Shown: in pieces, positions 1 to 10,937 of the stretch
How positions within the stretch are numbered: position 1 is the first letter of the stretch
How the letters are laid out: each line of letters opens with the position of its first letter
Assembly (NCBI GenBank): GCA_943788445.1
Contig: CALSQH010000013.1
Location: forward strand, 1 to 64,000
Direction of reading: 5' to 3'
Origin: an uncultured Pseudomonadales bacterium
Lineage (GTDB): Bacteria > Pseudomonadota > Gammaproteobacteria > Pseudomonadales > Porticoccaceae
DNA: 64,000 bases
Translations under genes and position numbers: made by a program
The notes under the pieces: generated by a model
The model's input: only the letters and a program-made list of their open reading frames with translations
Databases searched by the model: none
What the model was told of the DNA's origin: nothing

Positions 1-415
1 ACTTACTTTTCAACAGTTCCCGAATAGCAATATCTGCCGCTAATGCCAATGGCCACTTATACACCCCAGTTCCCATCGAAACAAAAGCAATACTCTTAGC
101 GTCAGGAACCTCATTGTAGAAGGTTAGGGCGCTTGAATAGGCAGAAGCCAGTTGCTCAGCTTCTCCACGCTGACCGTCCATGTAGCGAGGGCAGATAGTA
201 TGGATAATATATTTCGCATTTAGGTTAAAGGCAGGAGTAATAACAGCCTCTCCGGCTTTAAGTGGCCCCAAAGGCTTAGCGTATTTTTCAAGTTCAGGGC
301 CTGCGGCCTTGTGGATGATGCCAGAGATACCGCTGCCGGCTAATAATGAAGGGTGGGCTGATATGACTAACACGTCGGCTGTTGAATTTAGGATGCTTGT
401 TTTAAGGATATTCAT
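1..415 (-). CDS. Macro-domain ADP-ribose-binding protein, partial
   Basis: Minus-strand gene starting at the ATG read from 415 and running off the left edge. The readable N-terminus begins MNILKTSILNSTADVLVISA and continues with HPSLLAGSGISG, the glycine-rich ADP-ribose loop of macro domains, then CPRYMDGQ and SMGTGVYKWP, the second ligand-binding loop with its GTGVYKWP-type motif. Members of this family bind or hydrolyse ADP-ribose or O-acetyl-ADP-ribose. The last 270 bp align with 21271-21540 at about 86% identity by hand count, so the island carries two related macro genes. It is divergent from the defence operon that starts at 576, and the 160-bp gap between them is AT-rich and holds the operator pair at 533-565. 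Confidence 0.85.
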   Translation of the reverse strand, partial: MNILKTSILNSTADVLVISAHPSLLAGSGISGIIHKAAGPELEKYAKPLGPLKAGEAVITPAFNLNAKYIIHTICPRYMDGQRGEAEQLASAYSSALTFYNEVPDAKSIAFVSMGTGVYKWPLALAADIAIRELLKSK

Positions 416-532
416 TACTGTCTCAACTTAATTAATATTTGAATAAATATATGTATATTTAAATAGATTTATCTTATTATAAATAGATTAACCCACTTTG
501 ATTTAAAGATTTGAATTCATAGAAAATTTGAG

Positions 533-565
533 TTATGTTACATAAATTCATGTTATGTAACATAA
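533..565. promoter_or_regulatory. Tandem palindromic operator TTATGTWACATAA
   Basis: Two 13-bp perfect palindromes, TTATGTTACATAA at 533-545 and TTATGTAACATAA at 553-565, have centres exactly 20 bp apart, which places them on the same DNA face. They end 10 bp before the start codon of the small ribbon-helix-helix-like protein. The arrangement is typical of operators bound cooperatively by a small dimeric repressor, and autoregulation by the 64-aa product is the simplest reading. That is inference. Confidence 0.75.
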
Positions 566-575
566 GAGTGTAATT

Positions 576-770
576 ATGCCAGTTGGAAATAGTGGGCGAA
601 TTGTCATTGAGATGGATCCTGAGCTTAAGCAAGAGCTCTACAGGTCCTTAGCTAATGATAAGTTGAGTCTCAAAGAGTGGTTTTTAGAGAATGTTGATTT
701 ATATCTGTCTGATAAGACCCAATTACCGTTAGAGTTTTCTGAAAATAAAAATAAGGAGGCATCTGCATGA
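576..770 (+). CDS. Small ribbon-helix-helix-like regulator
   Basis: This is a 64-aa protein. A short beta strand (SGRIVIEMD, residues 6-14) is followed by two predicted helices (PELKQELYRSLANDK and SLKEWFLENVDLYL), the order expected for an Arc/CopG/MetJ-type ribbon-helix-helix DNA-binding fold. The C-terminal tail is charged. Its stop overlaps the next start by the ATGA arrangement, so it is the first gene of the phosphorothioation-type operon. The paired palindromes at 533-565 immediately upstream suggest that it represses its own operon. The fold is inferred from the pattern; an antitoxin role is possible, but no toxin partner is apparent. Confidence 0.65.
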   Translation: MPVGNSGRIVIEMDPELKQELYRSLANDKLSLKEWFLENVDLYLSDKTQLPLEFSENKNKEASA

Positions 771-1690
771 AATTTAGTTCTGAAAAAGTTGCCTTCGGCC
801 GTCATGAGACTTTCCATCTTCGGTTTTCATGGTTATCAAAGGGATTTGCTGCATTCCAGAAGAATAGAGAGTTATTTGAAGATGTAGACTCCGCTACGGT
901 TACTCTAGGGGTGGGGAAAAATATGGTCCACTCGATTAGATATTGGATGCGGGCAGCGCAGCTTATTGATCCCATTGATAATCATCCAACTAAATTGGGT
1001 CAGTACATTTTTGAAAGCAAATGTGGGCAAGATCCGTTCCTTGAAGACCAAGGTACGCTGTGGCTTATTCATTGGTTGCTTGCCTCAAATACTGAAATGT
1101 CTACGACTATTGCTTGGTTCTTCAGCAAATACCATAAAACGAATTTTGATCAAAATGAGTTGCGAGCAGCATTATCCAGCTATCTTCAAGATTCAGTGAA
1201 AAGTACTCGTCGTCCAGCTGCATCGACCCTTAAAAACGATGTTTCAGTGCTGTCGAGACTCTATGCAAAAACTCAAAGTGCAATTGTTGCAGAGGATGCA
1301 TTAGATTCTCCTTTATCTGAGCTTGGGTTGATTGTTGAGTATGGTAAATCTGCTTATTCATCATTTTTTGAGGATCATGTTGATCTACCTAGTGAAATAT
1401 TGGGATTTGCCATTTTAGAGCTTATGTCCCTCGAAGATTCCAAGATAATTCCCGTAGAAGACCTTATTCATTCTGCTGAAGATTATGTGTCTCCAGGTTC
1501 TGTCTTTAGATTGAGTGAAGCTTCATTTATGTTGAAACTTGAAGAATTAGTCCGAAAATATCCGGATAATTTTGTTCTCAGAGAGACGGCTGGGTTACGG
1601 CAGTTATATCTTAATGAGCCCATGGGCTCTATGGAACTCCTTGATGAATATTACACACAGAGCTCCAAGAGTATGGAGCGTGCAGCATGA
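767..1690 (+). CDS. sspB: DUF4007 family protein, SspB-like
   Basis: This is a 307-aa protein. The N-terminal FGRHETFHLRFSWLSKGF segment (about residues 10-27) matches my recollection of the DUF4007 signature. DUF4007 proteins accompany PAPS-reductase-like and ATPase genes in DNA phosphorothioation loci, and the SspB nickase of single-strand phosphorothioation is the closest functional match I know. A predicted winged-helix-like segment surrounds LGVGKNMVHSIRYWMRAAQLI. The reading frame is intact. It overlaps its neighbours by ATGA on both sides, indicating translational coupling within one operon with the SspC-like ATPase. The SspB name rests on family memory and gene order, not a database search. 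Confidence 0.7.
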   Translation: MKFSSEKVAFGRHETFHLRFSWLSKGFAAFQKNRELFEDVDSATVTLGVGKNMVHSIRYWMRAAQLIDPIDNHPTKLGQYIFESKCGQDPFLEDQGTLWLIHWLLASNTEMSTTIAWFFSKYHKTNFDQNELRAALSSYLQDSVKSTRRPAASTLKNDVSVLSRLYAKTQSAIVAEDALDSPLSELGLIVEYGKSAYSSFFEDHVDLPSEILGFAILELMSLEDSKIIPVEDLIHSAEDYVSPGSVFRLSEASFMLKLEELVRKYPDNFVLRETAGLRQLYLNEPMGSMELLDEYYTQSSKSMERAA

Positions 1691-4600
1691 GTATTGCTTC
1701 CCATATTAAGGTGTCTGCAACATACACCCGCTCTGTTAATCTTGAGCGAGACTCTCAATCCGATAGCTTTGATCTAGGTTATATACCGACCTCAAGAGCA
1801 CTTCGAACTCTAGGCACCATTTCTTCTCGTTTCTCGGAAAGTGATCAGCCAAGGGCTTGGTCATTGGTTGGGCCCTATGGTTCAGGAAAGTCTTCCTTTG
1901 CACTGTTCTTATCTCACCTGCTGGCGGCTCCAGATTCAAAAAAGGCTAAAGCTGCACGAAAGCTTCTGAAAAAAAATGACCCTGATCTCGAAGCCATTTT
2001 AAAGGATGAAACAAAAGGTACGGATGGCTACGTAGAGGTGCTTATTTCAGGAACACCAGAAAGGTTATCTCTAAGATATCTTCGAGGCCTCCAAGATGCC
2101 ATGGCTATTTATTGGCAAAGCCGAAAAGGGAAAAAGCCCGCTGTTTTTTCTGAGATGGAGCGCTTTTCTCAAATAGGAGAGGTATCCGTCTCAGAATTAA
2201 TTGAGCTCACCAAGTCTTGTCAGGTAGCCCTTAGTAAAACGGGTTGTCCCGGCATGATGATAGTGTTTGATGAATTCGGGAAATTCTTAGAATACGAATC
2301 CCGCTTTCTTGGTGTTAATGATGTCTTTTTGCTTCAGGCCCTTGCAGAGCATGCTCATGCAGGTCATTCAACGAAGATTTTGTTGTTAGTTCTATTGCAC
2401 CAATCTATTGAGCAGTATGCTCGCGGAGTTGGTGAATCCCTTAAGAACGAATGGGCTAAAATTCAGGGAAGATTTGAGGAAATCCCTTTCCTAGAATCTG
2501 CCGAGCAAACACTTCGTGTTGTTAATGCGGCTATAAGCTGCAAGACATTTGATACTGTAACAGACAAGAAAATTGAAGCTGATATTGCATCAGCTATAAA
2601 GGCGTTGTCATCAGAAGGTGTCTTGCCATCTAGCCTAAAAAGAACTGAGGCAATGAGTTTGTTTAAAGGGCTTTACCCGCTGCACCCACTAAGTGCCATG
2701 ATTCTTCCTCAGTTATGCCAGTTGATTTCTCAAAACGAAAGAACTTTGTTTAGTTATCTTGGTAGCCGCGAACAAAACGGTTTTAGAGATATGCTTGAAA
2801 AGTTAGCATCGCCAGGTGAGTTTATTACTCCTGATCATATATTTGACTATTTTCTAACTAACCAACCTTCAGTTAATGGCGACTATCTTACCCAGCGTCG
2901 ATGGGCGGAGTCGGTATCAGTTGTTGAGCGTATTAGTGATGTTTCGAATGAGGAAATGGCAGTATTGAAAACGGTTGGCCTTATCAATCTACTTGGAAAT
3001 AGAGGTAGTATGCGGGCCTCTGAAAAGACAGTTTGTGCTGTTTTTGGTTCGAAAGGCAAAGCGGCTCTAGTTCAGCTTACAAAGTTATCTGCGCTAGTTC
3101 ATAGAAAATTTAATAACGAATTTAGGGTATGGCAGGGCAGTGACTTTGATCTTGAAGCTGAAGTGCAAAATCAAATTAATCAGCAAGGTCCCTTTTCTCT
3201 TGCCGAAAAAGTGACAGAAAATCAGTCCTTACCTCCGTTAGTGGCACGAAAATACAGTATCGAAAATGGTGCGCTTAGATATTTTACGCTTACCTTTGTT
3301 GATGTTATAAGTTTTAAAAAGGTCTCTAAGCAGAAGACCCCGCAGATATTTATCTTTTTATCCTCAGGTCAAGATGATCAGGATATTTACCATAAAAAGG
3401 CGAGAGACCATCTTGGTGTATATGGTCTAGTAGCTCATTATGAGGGAGGGCAGTCACTTAAAAGCTTGGTGTCAGAGAGGATTGCGCTGGAGATTATCGG
3501 AAGAACTGCTAAACAGTTGTCTGAGGATGCTGTTGCAAAAAAGGAATTTGAATCTCGCATGTCAGCTATTTCCCAGGCAGAGATGCGTCATGTAACGCAG
3601 CTAATTGCCAACCCCCAAAACAGTGAGTGGGAGTATGATGGAGAAAAAATGAAGGTCAATAATCGACGAGAATTTCAGATGCGTCTGTCCGAGGTTTTGC
3701 ACAAAATCTTCCATAAGGCACCAGCTGTCCATAATGAGCTTATTAATAGAGATAAACCATCATCACAGGCCACAGCAGCTAGAAACAAGCTCTTAAACCT
3801 GTTGCTTACGAATAGTGATAAAAAAGACTTAGGTATTGATAAATTCCCCCCTGAAAAGGCGATTTATCGATCAGTGTTGCTTGAAACAAAAATCCACCGT
3901 GAAGTTGATGGTAAATGGATGCTTTGCAAGCCACCCAAAGGAAGTTCCCTACTGCCTGCATGGGAAAGAGTGGAGGAGTTTTTCGAGTCTACTGACACAA
4001 AAGCTAGGCCTTTTAGTGACATAAACGCTGAGCTGATATCGCCACCTTATGGCGTCAAGGCAGGCTTATTACCGATACTTTGGTTGTCAGTTTATTTGGT
4101 CAATGAACATGAGCTAGCGCTTTACGAAGAGCGGAAGTATATCCCAGGTTTTAACCAAGAACTGTTAGAGAGATTCGTTAAGCGTCCAGATCAATTTAGT
4201 ATCCAGCGCTTTAAAATCGCAGGTCTTAATGCTTCGATATTCAGTCAGTATTGCAAGGTAGTCAGTGGTGGTGCTAAACCAAAAACTATCCTCGATATAG
4301 CTAAGCCTCTAGCTAGCTTTATGGGCGAATTGCCAGACTTCACTTTAAAGACTAAAGCTAGCCATATCTGACAAAGCGATTGCTGTTCGCACCGCTTTTA
4401 ATTTATCTAAGTCACCAGAACGACTAATTTTTGATGGGTTACCCAAAGCGCTAGGTTATAAAGATCTTGCTACTAATGAAAAGGCGCTCGAAGGTTTTGC
4501 CGAAGACCTCAAAGATGTTCTATCTGAGTTAAAAAATGCCCATCAAAAGTTAGTCAGTGGCATGCAAGCTAATTTTGCCGAGGCGTTAGGCCTTGACCCT

Positions 4601-5097
4601 GATCTGACGCTTGAAACGCTGCGTGAGCAGAGCCGGGGTAAATGTTTCGGATTAGACAACTATACTCTCGATATAAAGGGCGTTAGAGGGCTTTTAGCAA
4701 GAATAAACCGTGAAGATAATGATGAGCACCACTGGTTCGAGAATATAATGATGTTCTTGGGTTCTAAGCCCAGTGAGAAATGGACCGATGCGGATAGGGA
4801 TGAGGCTGATTATAAGCTTGCCCAATTGTCGAGAAGACTAACTGATCTCTTTAAGCTCGCAGCTGAAGAACGCCGCTTTGGTGAGCAGGCTGACGGTGAT
4901 TTTGACGTGTACCTCTTGAAGTCCCTTAAAAAGGGGGGCGATTTTATAGATGAAATCGTTACTGTAGATAAGAATAGGGAAGAGCACGCTAAAGCGTAAT
5001 TAAAGAGTCATTGGAGGCGGTATTAGCTGGATCTAATGATAGTGAGTTACAGCTGGCGGCTCTTGCTCAGGTCGTTGATAAGTTTCTCTGCAGATAA
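1687..5097 (+). pseudogene. sspC: SspC-like large ATPase, two frameshifts
   Basis: A P-loop ATPase of about 1,100 residues when the frames are joined. Walker A is GPYGSGKSS at residues 62-70 and Walker B is MIVFDEF near residue 191. The first frame stops at 4371 after 894 codons. Conserved-looking protein continues without a break in the next frame from about 4357 (ISDKAIAVRTAFNLSKSPER, then on to EEHAKA at 4999), and again in the original frame to 5097 (IKESLEAVLAGSNDSE). These are two single-base shifts, near 4355 and 4990, with no internal nonsense codons. Position between the DUF4007 gene and the PAPS-reductase-like gene matches sspC. The intact first 894 codons may still be translated. 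Sequencing error is the alternative explanation. Confidence 0.75.
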
Positions 5098-5168
5098 GCA
5101 AGAGGCCGAAAGAGGGCCTTCAAAGTGATCGTTCTTTGAGCGAGTGTGACCGAAGAGGGGAGCAGGGC

Positions 5169-6043
5169 GTGAGTCATTTCTCGGACCTAGTCAATAATGC
5201 AGCCCCTAACGTTCGCCATGTTCTTAGGTTTATCTGGCGGGAAAGACAGTGCAGCTCTTGCCATCTTTATTAAAGATCAATATCCAGATATTCATGAGAA
5301 GGTTGAGTATTTCTTTTCTGATACAGGTGCAGAATTAACCGAAGCTTATGAATTTCTAGACAAACTCGAGACCTATCTGGGCAAGCCAATTATTAGGCTA
5401 GGAACAGGCCGTGAATTCGATCACTGGCTAAAAGTTCATAACGATATGCTGCCTTCAGCAAGGCAGCGTTGGTGCACCCGTACCATGAAGATCAAGCCTT
5501 TTGAGCAATTTGTAGGTGATGATCCTGTTATCAGCTATGTTGGTATTCGTGCGGATGAAAACCGTGAAGGTTATATAAGCTCAAAAGAAACTATTAAAGC
5601 TGTATTCCCATTTATTGATGATGGTCTTGTAAGAGACGACATCTTTCGTTTGCTAGAAGATACAGTTGGTATTCCAGAATACTACCGCTGGCGCTCTAGG
5701 TCGGGTTGTTATTTCTGCTTCTTTCAGCGGCAGGATGAATGGCTTGGTCTAAAGGAAAACCATCCCGAGCTTTTTGAAAAAGCTAAAGAGTATGAGCTCA
5801 GGCAGAGGGAAAGATATGATATGGATGTTGCTGATAAGCGTTTGGTTGGGAGTGGCAACTATACGTGGAGCCAAGGCGGAACCTTGATGAAATAGTAGCC
5901 AAAGCTGAAAAGAAAAGAGAAGAAAAGGGCATTATTGCTTCTTCCAAGGATGTCAGTGCCGTTCGCTGGCAGGAGACTTTTCAAGAGCAAAAAGATGACG
6001 ACGACCCTGAGGATCAGGCGTGTCTGATTTGTAGCCTTTATAA
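5169..6043 (+). pseudogene. sspD: SspD/DndC-like PAPS-reductase-family protein, frameshifted
   Basis: PP-loop ATP pyrophosphatase of the PAPS reductase/DndC family, the enzyme type thought to activate sulfur transfer in DNA phosphorothioation. Visible motifs are the PP-loop LSGGKDSAAL, FFSDTGAE, ARQRWCTRTMKIKP, and cysteines in RSGCYFCFFQ and ACLIC that could bind an iron-sulfur cluster. The likely start is GTG 5169 behind GGAG, giving VSHFSDLVNNAAPNVRHVL. A shift near 5225 then joins GLSGGKD, and another near 5880 joins LDEIVAKAEKKR. The natural end near 6043 needs a third shift and is uncertain. No cysteine desulfurase (SspA) gene is present here; a host IscS could serve. Confidence 0.75.
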
Positions 6044-8210
6044 TGACCGAATTGGACGCTTTAAGTACAGTTTATTTCCCACATCGTGTGGATGTCGATA
6101 CGCAGCTTTTTTCCCCGGTATCGAAAGATGGCTAGTACATTCGACTGTATGTCAGGCTATTTTTCTAGTGGCGTATTACGCGAGCTAGCGCACGCCATAA
6201 GCTTCTACCTTCTGAGTGCTGATGACAAAAAAATGCGGTTTATTATAGGGCCGAATCTATCCTCCGAAGGACGATATTGATGCCTTACGTTCGGCCATAT
6301 ATTCAGTGAACAAAACCTCGTTACCTCTGCTATTTGATGATGTTGATATAAGTATTGAAAATTTTCAATCTAAGACAGTTAGGATGCTCAGCTACCTGGT
6401 AGCGACAAGTAAGATCGAGCTTAAAATTGCTGTAATGTCAGATGCCAAAGGTATCTTTCATAATAAGCTCTGGTTGTTCAATACGAATCAGGGGAATGTT
6501 GCTATTCACGGATCTGGAAATTCGACATCAGCTGGAATCGGAAGTAATTCTGAGCAGTTTACTCTTACTAGGTCTTGGCAAAACTCAAATGAAGAACAGA
6601 CCTTTACTATGTTCAAGGAAGAATTTGATCGAGTCTGGAGTGAGAAGGACGACACTGTTTTGTGTACGCCCCTTAATATAGAAACTTTGGAACACATCAG
6701 TAAAATCTCTAATGCGGTGCAGTCTAACTCTGCACATTTGCAAGATCTTAGTGATTTTATTAAAAGTATCATCGATGACTCGGCCGCACATTTGGTTAAA
6801 CGCCCTAAACTTCCGAGCACCCTAAATGGATCGAATTTTAACCTATTGGACCATCAAAAAAGGGCAATTCGAGCTTGGAATGCCAATGAGTTTAAAGGGA
6901 TATTAGAGTTAGCGACGGGCTCAGGAAAAACGATAACCTCTATTTATGCGGCAACCAAAATTTATGAGGCTAGAAAAAATAAAGGTGTAGGAACTGTTCT
7001 TATAGTTTCAGTTCCATATGTTGAGCTCGCAAAGCAGTGGGTATCGAACTTGCAAGTTTTTGAAATGGAGCCGATAGAGTGCTGGGATTCAAGGCATCGA
7101 TGGACCGACAAGCTGGCGAGTGAGGTCTTAGCATTCAATATGCAGGCAATTGACTTTATTGGGGTTGTTGTTGTCAATAAAACGCTCGCATCAGAACATT
7201 TCAGTTCAGCTATACGTCCGTTAAATTCCAAAAACATTCTCTTTATTGGGGATGAGTGCCATCGCCATGGCTCAGATAAGATGCACAAAGCACTCCAGAT
7301 GCGTTTTATCGTATGGGTTTATCCGCTACTCCGTTTAATAGCGATGAGGATGACTATGATAGCCCTTTCCCTGATGAGGCAAGAGTTCGACTGATGTCAT
7401 ACTACAACCGAGTTGTTGATACCTATACCCTTGGAGATGCTATCAATGACGATGTTTTGTGTGAGTATGATTACCACATTGTTCCTGTTTTTCTGACTGT
7501 AAAAGAACAACAAATATTTGATGAGATAAGCCTTGATATTTCTAAATTGATGGCAGCCAGTAAAATCAATGGTTTGACTGATCAACAGAGAGGTTACTTT
7601 AAAATCCTTACAGGACGTCGTTCGAGGCTTCTAGGTGGGGCAGAAAATAAATTGCCAGCACTGTCTGAAATAATTCGCCAGATTAAACCTGAAAATCAAT
7701 CACATTCTCTTTTTTACTGCGGAGAGGGCTCGAAAGATAAAGATCTGATGGATGATTACGCAACAGACGAACGCAACATTAATCAGGTATCTAGAGTGCT
7801 CAATAGTGCCGGCTGGTCTAGTACAAGATTCACAAGCGAGGAGAATACTCGGGAAAGAAAAATAATTATGAAAGATTTCGTTGATGGCGCTGTCGATGCC
7901 CTAGTATCACTTAAAGTTTTGGATGAAGGGGGTAGATGTGCCTATATGTAATAAGGCCTTCATTTTGGCGAGTACACGTAACAGAAGGCAGTATGTTCAG
8001 CGACGAGGGCGAGTGCTAAGAAAACATTCAACCAAATCTAAGTCAGTTATCTACGATTTTGTTGTACTTCCTGCTGTGGGTGCAGAAAATTCGGCAAGTC
8101 AAAATCTTATGAAAGCAGAATTAGAACGCGTAGACGACTTCTGTGAGTTAGCTCTAAATCGGCGCGATGTTGAAAATCAGATTGACAAATTGGGGATGAG
8201 ATATGAATGA
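6043..8210 (+). pseudogene. HKD-nuclease-like DEAD/DEAH helicase, frameshifted
   Basis: About 720 residues when four frames are joined. The N-terminus, from ATG 6043, reads MTELDALSTVYFPHRVD and leads to a phospholipase-D-like segment with FHNKLWLF (HxK) and IHGSGNSTSAG. The helicase core has motif I ATGSGKT, motif II DECH, motif III GLSATPF and motif VI QRRGRVLR. Shifts fall near 6120, 6260, 7295 and 7925; the last is in a run of five G. An HKD nuclease fused to a superfamily 2 helicase directly after sspD suggests the restriction half of a phosphorothioate-based system, as in sspBCD-sspFGH cassettes. The exact Ssp letter is not assigned. Confidence 0.75.
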
Positions 8211-8391
8211 GCAATCTAAAGTAAAAATATTTTCAGAAAGATCTGTAACTCTTGCATCACGAGATATTATAAAAATCGAGCGAGATTGCTTTTATGGAGA
8301 TCAGCTTGAACGTGAGCGATTGGAGAAGATAAGAACTAAGCTTAACTTGATATTTGCGGAGTCATATTCAAGAGAGGAGGGTTCAAAGTGA
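8203..8391 (+). CDS. Small conserved operon protein, unknown
   Basis: This is a 62-aa charged protein. I do not recognise the family. It overlaps the helicase gene by 8 bp at its start and the ATPase gene by a GTGA overlap at its end, with AGAGGAGG serving as the downstream ribosome-binding site inside its own 3' end. Tight coupling on both sides argues that it is a real component, perhaps a helicase or ATPase accessory subunit. It has no signal peptide or membrane segment. Confidence 0.6.
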   Translation: MNEQSKVKIFSERSVTLASRDIIKIERDCFYGDQLERERLEKIRTKLNLIFAESYSREEGSK

Positions 8392-10422
8392 TTTTTGAAT
8401 CTTTAACCGTAGAGAATTGGCGTGGATTTTATGGAGAGCAAACTATCCACTTTAGTACTTCTAAAGAGAAAAACACTACTATCGTATATGCCCAAAATGG
8501 AGTAGGTAAAACTAATCTTCTAAATGCGATTATGTGGTGTCTATATGAAGAGTTAACGCCCAGCTTTAAAAAACCTGATGACATCCTCAATCATCATGCT
8601 TCAAGGGAAGGTAGGAATTCATATCATGTTAGTATTTATTTACGATCCGAGGACAACGAACTTTATAAAATCCAGAGATCTGGCGGAAATATAAGCAATT
8701 TCAGGGTTCACGTGATTTCAGAAGATGGGAATCACTCCCCGTTGCCAGGCAGCGCTAAGTTATTTGTTAATTCTATTTTACCTAAAGATATGGCTGGATA
8801 TTTCATCAATGATGGTGAAGGCGATGATCTAACATCTGATGATAATGGAATGATTTCCATCTCAAGGTCCATTGAAGATATTCTCGGCTTTGGTATGGCA
8901 AAGCGAGCTTTAGATGACGTTGCTCAAATTCGTAAAGAATATTTTGGTAAATGGAAGACATTAAACAAAGAAGGCGATTTGTCATCAGAAATCCGTCAAG
9001 TCGAGATTCTACAAAATGATTTGCAAGGAGTAGAAGAGAGCCTCAGCAGTAATCAAGAGGTTTTGGTGAAGTATGAATTCAATTTGTCAAAAATTAATTC
9101 TGCTATGGGAAACTCAGATATTCCTACAATAAAAGCTAAGCAGCAAAAGCGAGCGTCCCAAGAAAAGGCTCTGTCGAGAGCTCAATCAAACTTAAAGTCA
9201 CTCAGGGCCAAAAAGAAAACTCTCATAAAAGAGTATGCAACTGCGAGTTTTTCAGCCCACTTAAAAATTTCTGACTTAGATTTTTTAGAAAAAGAAAATT
9301 TAAAGGGAAAGTTTCCTGGAGATTTTAATCTTCAGTTAGTTACAGACATCATTGCACGAAAAGAATGTTTGTGCGGAACCGAAATATGTGAAGGAACGGA
9401 ACAATATAATGCCATTCGATCACTGCTGTCTTCTGCCGCTGATGGGGGGACGCTGGATCGACTGCAAAACGCGAGAGCTAAAATAAATTCAATTAATACT
9501 CTATCGGGGCAAATTACTAAGCGGATAAAGGAGAATTTCACCCAATACCAGGCTGAAGAGCGTGCAATAGATCGCATTAAAAGAACGTTGGAAGAGCTTT
9601 CTCTAGAGATAGATGACTCAGGTTTTGTTGCTATTCAAACGCTAGAAAAAAATAGGAACATATACCGAGCTAAGATCACTGCCACGAACCAAGCAATAGG
9701 GCGTTCTCAGCAAAAAATTGTCGACCTTGAAGCTGATATTGCAGCCATCAATGTCAAGTTGAAAAAAGCAAATAATGTGAGTCCAATGGTAGAGCAGCTC
9801 GACCGGAAAATGCATCTATGCGATGAGGTTATTGCTAATATCAAGAAAAAGTTGAGTGCCACAAGGGAAGATGTGCTTGTTAAGCTGCAAATTAAGATTG
9901 ATGAATTCTTAGACACTTATTTACAGCAGGACTACTCAGTAAAAATTACCGAAGATAGAAAGATTGGTTTGGTGGATCGCCGTGGGAATTTTATTGCACC
10001 ATCTAAAGGTCAAGCCGCGATTTTAAAATTCATATACATATCAACATTGGTTTCAATTGCACGTGAGAATCGAGATGTTGATACAAATATTTTTCACTGC
10101 AGGTGCAATTGCACCATTAATGTTTGATGCCCCATTTTCCGATCTACAGCCCACCTATGCTATTAATGTGGCAAATACGCTGCCGGGACTTGTAGATCAG
10201 CTCGTTATAATTATGTATCAAGATGCTAGTAAGCCCATTGATGAGATATTGAAAGGCAATAAACAGCTAGGCAAAGTTTTTTGTTTTAATCAAGATCTTG
10301 AGGGACCACAAAAAGAAAATAGTACTACTACTATAACCGTCGATGGCGTTACAAAAACAATAGTCTCATATGAGCAAAAGCGAGACCGAGTCAGAATTGA
10401 AGAGGTAATAAGTTATGTCTGA
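8388..10422 (+). pseudogene. SMC/DndD-like AAA ATPase, one frameshift
   Basis: ABC/SMC-type ATPase of about 678 residues. Walker A is YAQNGVGKTNLL (about residues 35-46). Long coiled-coil arms surround a cysteine-containing hinge, ECLCGTEICEG near residue 325, resembling Rad50/DndD hooks. The C-terminal Walker B, APLMFDAPFSDL, is in another frame after a shift in the T run near 10090. The start is GTG 8388, overlapping the previous stop, with AGGAGG upstream. DndD-like ATPases occur in both modification and restriction arms of phosphorothioation systems; position after the helicase favours the restriction arm. The C-terminal 110 residues with Walker B are lost if the shift is real, which should abolish ATPase function. 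Confidence 0.75.
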
Positions 10423-10889
10423 AAGCGATAATTGGCGAGGGATAGATGTTAAAAGAGAGAGTAACCACAAAGCGCTAGAATCAATATTGGTTAATGGTAA
10501 TGACAGTATGTTTCCTTTACTCAAAGATCTGATGGTTTTTGCTGCTTCTATTGGCCATTCTATGGGGCAACGTACTCCGCTTCAGGGTGATGCTCAGGGC
10601 ATAACTCTAGGTACATATAATTATGACGGTAAAGATGGATATATATATCTTTTCGGGTTGCTGGAATCTAAAAATGGCGAGAGCCTACGTATGGAAAATT
10701 TGAAAGAAACAATTAAAATTTATGAAGAGTTTTGTAATGCGGGGGTTATATGAGATTCAGAAATGGCTTGATAATAATCCTTCTGATCCCTCTGGCACGG
10801 ACACTATACTAAATAAAATGTTAGAAAAAATTACACAAATAGAGAGCTCTACAGAAATAGATCCCACTGATATTGATTTAGGAATTTAA
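10415..10889 (+). pseudogene. Dnd-associated protein 4-like, frameshifted
   Basis: About 157 residues when joined. The first frame (112 aa) contains FPLLKDLMVFAASIGHSMGQRTPL and GYIYLFGLLES. It shifts in a run of five G near 10742 into LYEIQKWLDNNPSDPSGTDTILNKML, ending at TAA 10887-10889. The pattern matches my memory of DNA phosphorothioation-associated protein 4, a small protein found in Dpt/Dnd restriction loci. It overlaps the ATPase gene by 8 bp and is the last gene of the operon. It gives independent support that the whole operon concerns phosphorothioate-based defence. Confidence 0.65.
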
Positions 10890-10937
10890 AGTTTTTATTT
10901 GATGGGGGATATTGTCTGTTTTACGGAATATTATTTC

